This document shows positions 59,716-64,000 of a stretch of 64,000 nucleotides of DNA, piece after piece. The first letter of the stretch is position 1, and the number at the start of each line of letters is the position of its first letter. Made by a program: the position numbers and the translations under genes. Source of the stretch: Larix kaempferi (lineage: Eukaryota; Streptophyta; Pinopsida; Pinales; Pinaceae); NCBI GenBank assembly GCA_027924585.1, contig BSBM01000125.1, positions 5,709,001 to 5,773,000 on the forward strand, in the 5' to 3' direction. A model generated the notes under the pieces. That model saw only the letters and a program-made list of their open reading frames with translations, searched no databases and was not told the DNA's origin.

Positions 59716-60330
59716 GCATGTAATTTGTGCCCTGGGAGATTTGCAGATGGTCTTTCGAGGTTTTGCCTATGGTATGTAATTTGTGCCCTGGGACATCTGG
59801 TAAATGCTCTTTCGAGGTTTTGCTTGGGAGGACATATAATTTGTGCCCTGGGAGATCTGCAGATAGTCTTTCGAGGTTTTTCCTATGGCATGTAATTTGT
59901 GCCCTGGGATATCTGGCAGATGTTCTTTCAAGGTTTTGTCCTATGGCATGTAATTTGTGCCCTGGGAGATCCGATAGGTTGAGCTGTGTGCTCGTAATCA
60001 GTCCTGGGATGCTCTTGCGAGGTTTTGCCATGACCACATGTAATTTGTGCCCTGGGAGATCCGATAGGTTGAGCTGTGTGCTCGTAATCAGTCCTGGGAT
60101 GCTCTTGCGAGGTTTTGTGGTGACCACATGTAATTTGTGCCCTGGGAGATCCGATAGGTTGAGCCATGTGCTCGTAATCAGTCCTGGGATTCTCTTTCGA
60201 GGTTTTGTGGTGAGGTCACATATAATTTGTGCCCTGGGATATTTGCAGATGGTCTTTCAAGGTTTTGCCTATGGCATGTAATCTGTGCCCTGGGACATCT
60301 GGCAAATGCTCTTTCGAGGTTTTGTGACGC
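59716..60330 (+). repeat. copia-B minisatellite block 3: TGTAATTTGTGCCCTGGGA repeat
   Basis: About nine units sharing TGTAATTTGTGCCCTGGGA and CTTTCGAGGTTTTG. Most are 57-60 bp; three central ones are 90 bp because of an insert (GATCCGATAGGTTGAGC..GTCCTGGGATG). The pattern is a higher-order repeat. Open frames through it on both strands are artefacts. Confidence 0.88.
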
Positions 60331-60584
60331 ACGTAAAAGTCCTGAGGATTCCACAGTATGGCCAGTGATGACGAAGACCTGCAGGTGGTGGGCCTACATC
60401 CAGTATGAAAAAGGACTGGCTCTGTAGAACTTCCTATGACGAGTAGATTCAGAGATTGATTGAGATAGCAGCAGCAGTGACGATGATGATGACTCGATGA
60501 TGATTATCTAGTGACGATGATCCAGAGAAGATGACTTGTGCTAGAAGAACTATGCTGAGAAATACCTTCCTAGTTAAGAGGGAG

Positions 60585-61135
60585 TGTTGATGTATATGTA
60601 ACTTCAGAATGTATTTCACATATATGTATATTGTATTCCTATAGAGATGGTATTATTCCTCTATAAGGAAGTGTCGTCATTTATATTGTAAGTGTTGTAA
60701 CTTATACTTGATGGGTTATTAGACCACCCTATTGGGGGTCGGCCCACTCAGCATTATGTTATGTGGTAAAGTTCGAGCCTACATGAGTTAGGTAAAAAGG
60801 CAAGTCAAGTCAAGTATAAATAGAGTGCGGGAGGCACTCTATTTACTCACTCACTTCTCACACATGCACTCAAGGAGGAGTGGCGCACTTATGGAGGAGG
60901 AGGATCTGCTGCTAGGTTATGGCTATCTCTCTTGGTTGGTTGTATCATTGCTCTATCTATCTCTGAGGAAGTTATTGGGGTTTTTCACCTTTATGGTTTT
61001 CCCCAAGTAAATCTTTGTGTCTCTTGTGTGCTTGCATTATTGTCTCCATGATTGATATGCTGTAGATATGCTGTACATGTTGTTCTCTCAGTTAAGATCC
61101 TAGATCAGATTGAAGTAAATTCTGAAAATTTAACA
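60585..61135 (+). repeat. copia-B 3' LTR
   Basis: 551 bp, TGTTGATGTATATG to AATTTAACA. A TATA-like GTATAAATAGAGTGCGG lies at about 60.81 kb, followed by the transcribed leader shared with the solo LTR (ATGGTTTTCCCCAAGTAAA). Confidence 0.93.
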
Positions 61136-61140
61136 AGTGG

Positions 61141-64000
61141 ATTGTGTATCTTCTATCATCATGACTACCTCTTAAAATTTTAAGGATCCATACTTAAAAA
61201 TGTATAAGTCTTGGAAAATCCAACCAATTCTTAAATTCTAACTATAAATAATTTGGTGATACTTTTCTAGTTTTTTTTCTAATTTCTAAGTATTTTATGT
61301 ACTTTATATAATAATTTGGCAAAAAATAGCAACATTTGTAAATGGAAATAGGAACATCTATTGTCAGGAAAAGAATGTTTGGATTTATATTTCCCTCCAT
61401 TGTTTTTAGTGTTTAGATTTCCCTCCAAATTTTTATTCATTTTGTAATATAAATAGGAACAAAGCTCATCTCTATTCAACAATATTTTAATTGAAAACAT
61501 TTATTGCTTGGCATTGGAGCTAGAAATCTATGAAGACTAGAGGAAATGAGAAGTAATCTCTCTTACAACAGGAAGTCTTAACCCATGGAAACAAAAAGAG
61601 GTACCATTGCCTTGTACTATTGCTTGTACTATATTGCTCATACTATTGTTTTGGCTTTATTGTCCCTTTCCGGCCAAATGAATTATGATGAGTATTTCAA
61701 ACTTTAATAGTATTTTAAAATCCATATTCGGAAATGACATTTACCGTGGATAATTGGCCATTTAAGAAAGACATTTTTTGTTATCTTGTCACTTTTTTTT
61801 GTCAATTCATGAACTAGATATTCAAATACATTACATCATCAAATTGTGGATTTGAAATAAGTAAGCCAACATGGAACGTTTTTCTCCCATGTCAATTTTG
61901 AAAACACATGTGGTGCCACCCGTTTTCACCCTTGTTGATGTAGGAGATGGGCAGACCTGCTCCATTCCCTAATCTCATAATATTAGACAATGTTCAAAAC
62001 TAGTCCCGGTTACATTCTTTCCATCAACGCCTCTTAATATTCATTCAAAATGGAAGAAAATAAAATCTCACCATAACTGTCTTGCAATATTTCATGTGTA
62101 AAATTTCACAGTCATGGAAAGATACGTGCTACAAGAATTTGATAGTTAAAGAAATTCCAGTAGTTTTGTCCACAAGTTAGCTTAGAATAGGGTTACCAAA
62201 ATTTTCTAGATGTATCGTTACTAGAAATCTAATTACTGACAAATAGAAACAAAAAAATGCAAATTCGCTCTTTCCAAAAGTTACAAACGTCTTCTAAACA
62301 CCTGAGTCAATCTCTCCAACATCTAGTTAGCAAAAATCGCAGAATTTCTTTCAGGAAAATTATTGGAATCTAAACCGGGAGTAAATGGTGAGATTTACAG
62401 ATTCTAAACCAGTTAAGCAAATTTATATCAAAATTTTCAGAACCCCACCTCACATCTTCTCAGTATTTAGAGCTGTGCAGCATAATTTCCAAACACCTTT
62501 CATGAATTCATAGTCCACAAGAAGATGTTTTGTGGTTTCAGTATTCTACAAACACAGAAAACATCTGCTAGGACCAATCCAACCTTTTTTTTAAATATTT
62601 TCCCATGTCCTAATATGCCCCTGTTGGAAATATGGCAGTTATGTCCTCAGAATCACAAACCCTGGAGTCACTCTCAGTTTTTGATGAGTGTAGCTTTGTG
62701 ATCAAACAATAGAGGTGGCTAGGTCCCGGTATCTGATCTTGTGGGAAAGACAGTTGCTCTGTTTTTATGTAACAAGTTTTTCTCCACCGTCACTGTAGAT
62801 CTTATAAAGTCGGAGAAATTGTGTCAGAAGATGCCAGATATGCAATGATTTCTTATGGAGCCAAGGCTTATTCCTTCACTGATTATCATCAGAAAAAGGC
62901 TTGAGGAGAAAAGCAACAAGGATCCAGACTTCAAGTATATGAATTTGGAAGCAAAATTACAGGCAGGAGACTCAGGGAGCGTTGGATCAAATAATCGATG
63001 TCGCAGATTGATTTGTCTATTGGGATTTATCCCACATTGGCAACGCAATTACTTTTATATGTGTTCATAAGGACCGTTCTCACTATGTTTAATCAATGCA
63101 TAGTGCAAAGGTTATGGTGGGGGCTCTGGGTGGATGGACTCCATGAGAAGTCAGCAGCTCGGAGCCCAGGAGGACCTGTCAAGACCCCTACCTTTTGCAA
63201 AAACTGACAACGATGGTCACATGAGTGACCAAGGGCTTAAGACTGCCCAGAAGGTAGAATCCTGCAAAGGTTCGAGGGAGTTTGTAGAAGATGTGGGTAA
63301 GCTTGCTAGAGCTTCTAGGAAGACCATGCCCACATTAAAATGAGAAGAGATGATCGCATAGAGGTTAAGGAAGACACACAGGCGTGAATAAGAAGAAGCC
63401 AGAAGATTAAAGAAGATCATGCCCAAGTTTTTGGAGAAAGGAAGCTCGTAGAAATCCCAAGCATGCATTTTTGAAGGAAATGAAGCCTACAAGCTTGAAG
63501 TTAATTTATGAATTAATTGACTAGTTAATTAATTAATTAGTTCATTAAAATAGAGATTTGAAAGGGCGTGAAGCCAGCAAACCTGGAAGATGTCCTTTGA
63601 GATTTTAATTGGCTAAATAATCAAAATATGCAAAAGACAGAAATATGAATTAAAAGGTTTAATAATAGAAGATTCGATGAAGCACGTGAAGATGATTAAG
63701 TTAATTAATTATTAATAAAACATAATTAAAATAGCAGAGAAATGAAAAGACTGCAACTATAACCTTTTCGACATTATTTCATGTTTATGGAAAAAAATGG
63801 ATCTGTAAGAGGTTACAGGACTGATTACCTTGCAATCAATGCTAATAGTTTCATGTCCAACCCATACTCCTAGTGAACATGGCCCTTCAGTAACTAGTTG
63901 TAACAAAACAAGTATAGTTCAGTTGGTTCATTTACATGAAATAAAAGGTCGAAGTTTTTCCTAAAATCACTATAAAATATCATATTATGGGATTTAGTAA
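61141..64000. other. AT-rich spacer to the window end, nothing firmly recognised
   Basis: 61.14-62.62 kb is AT-rich with motif-less frames. From about 62632 (TGTTGGAAATATGG) to 63.5 kb base composition rises and several short overlapping plus frames appear, which could be an LTR or an old transcript. I found no matching end, TSD or domain, so it is left open. Confidence 0.4.

Larger units (their letters stand above)
55459..61135 (+). mobile_element. copia-B: Ty1/copia element with large internal deletions, TSD AGTGG
   Basis: AGTGG at 55454-55458 and 61136-61140 bracket TGTTGATGTATATG..AATTTAACA. The 3' LTR is 60585-61135 (551 bp) after a polypurine tract AAGAGGGAG (60576-60584). The 5' LTR keeps only its first ~213 bp (55459-55671). 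The rest of it and the primer-binding site are lost. Gag, protease and integrase are not recognisable; only RT and RNase H pieces remain (57.54-58.84 kb). Minisatellites fill 58.9-60.34 kb. A solo LTR of the same family lies at 33798-34458. Confidence 0.9.

Noticed and set aside
59699-60427. Long repeat-containing ORFs on both strands
   Set aside because: They come from the TGTAATTTGTGCCCTGGGA minisatellite; frames are open on both strands because of repetition.
62632-63500. Possible LTR or gene beginning TGTTGGAAATATGG
   Set aside because: No matching end, TSD, primer site or protein motif was found in the window.

Overview
The window looks like nuclear DNA from a seed plant with a large, repeat-rich, gene-poor genome. 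A gymnosperm (conifer-like) source is my inference from the transposon mix, the long AT-rich spacers and the old, decayed elements. No prokaryotic gene organisation, no rRNA or tRNA gene and no clearly intact host gene is visible. Almost everything recognisable is a transposable element, and several are nested. Boundaries below rest on terminal TG..CA sequences, inverted ends, polypurine tracts or primer-binding sites, and target-site duplications (TSDs) that I located directly.

Left part (1-14.1 kb): a Ty3/gypsy element on the minus strand (gypsy-1) runs off the left edge. Its gag (about 9.5-11.6 kb) and pol (1-3.58 kb) are split by a 5,865-bp plus-strand insertion at 3585-9449, flanked by AAGTG on both sides. 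This insertion (element E2) has TGTTG..CAACA ends and no LTR pair. It carries a gene-like unit: promoter, 5'-UTR intron, and one reading frame of about 1,070 codons for an unrecognised coiled-coil protein, broken by eight in-frame stops and no frameshift. It is the most unusual object here. The gypsy-1 LTR (about 12.3-14.1 kb) holds a 32-bp minisatellite.

Middle (14.1-37.7 kb): AT-rich spacer with a weak LTR relic, a 1.63-kb solo LTR (15780-17408, TSD GAAGT), a defective minus-strand copia element (copia-A, from 20731) whose upstream LTR is interrupted by a CACTA DNA transposon starting at 25372, the CACTA's minus-strand TNP2-type transposase (28.7-33.15 kb), and a solo LTR (33798-34458, TSD CTATC) of the copia-B family. 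A 202-bp exon-like block is directly repeated at 27669 and 34695.

Right part (37.7-64 kb): an array of about 857-bp tandem repeats is split by a complete-length but mutated gypsy element (gypsy-2, 38310-51905, two 1.6-kb LTRs, minus strand). Gypsy-2 has gag, protease, a second gag-like domain, RT/RNase H, integrase with a GPY/F-type tail, and a further 952-codon frame in the env position. RT motifs and layout suggest the Athila/Tat branch (inference). Then comes a deleted copia element (copia-B, 55459-61135, TSD AGTGG) whose 3' region is packed with minisatellites. The last 2.9 kb is AT-rich spacer.

All the coding regions are decayed. Many premature stops sit where a CAG, CAA or CGA codon would fit, while frameshifts are few. 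This is the pattern expected from C-to-T mutation of methylated, silenced elements. None of the elements looks autonomous today.
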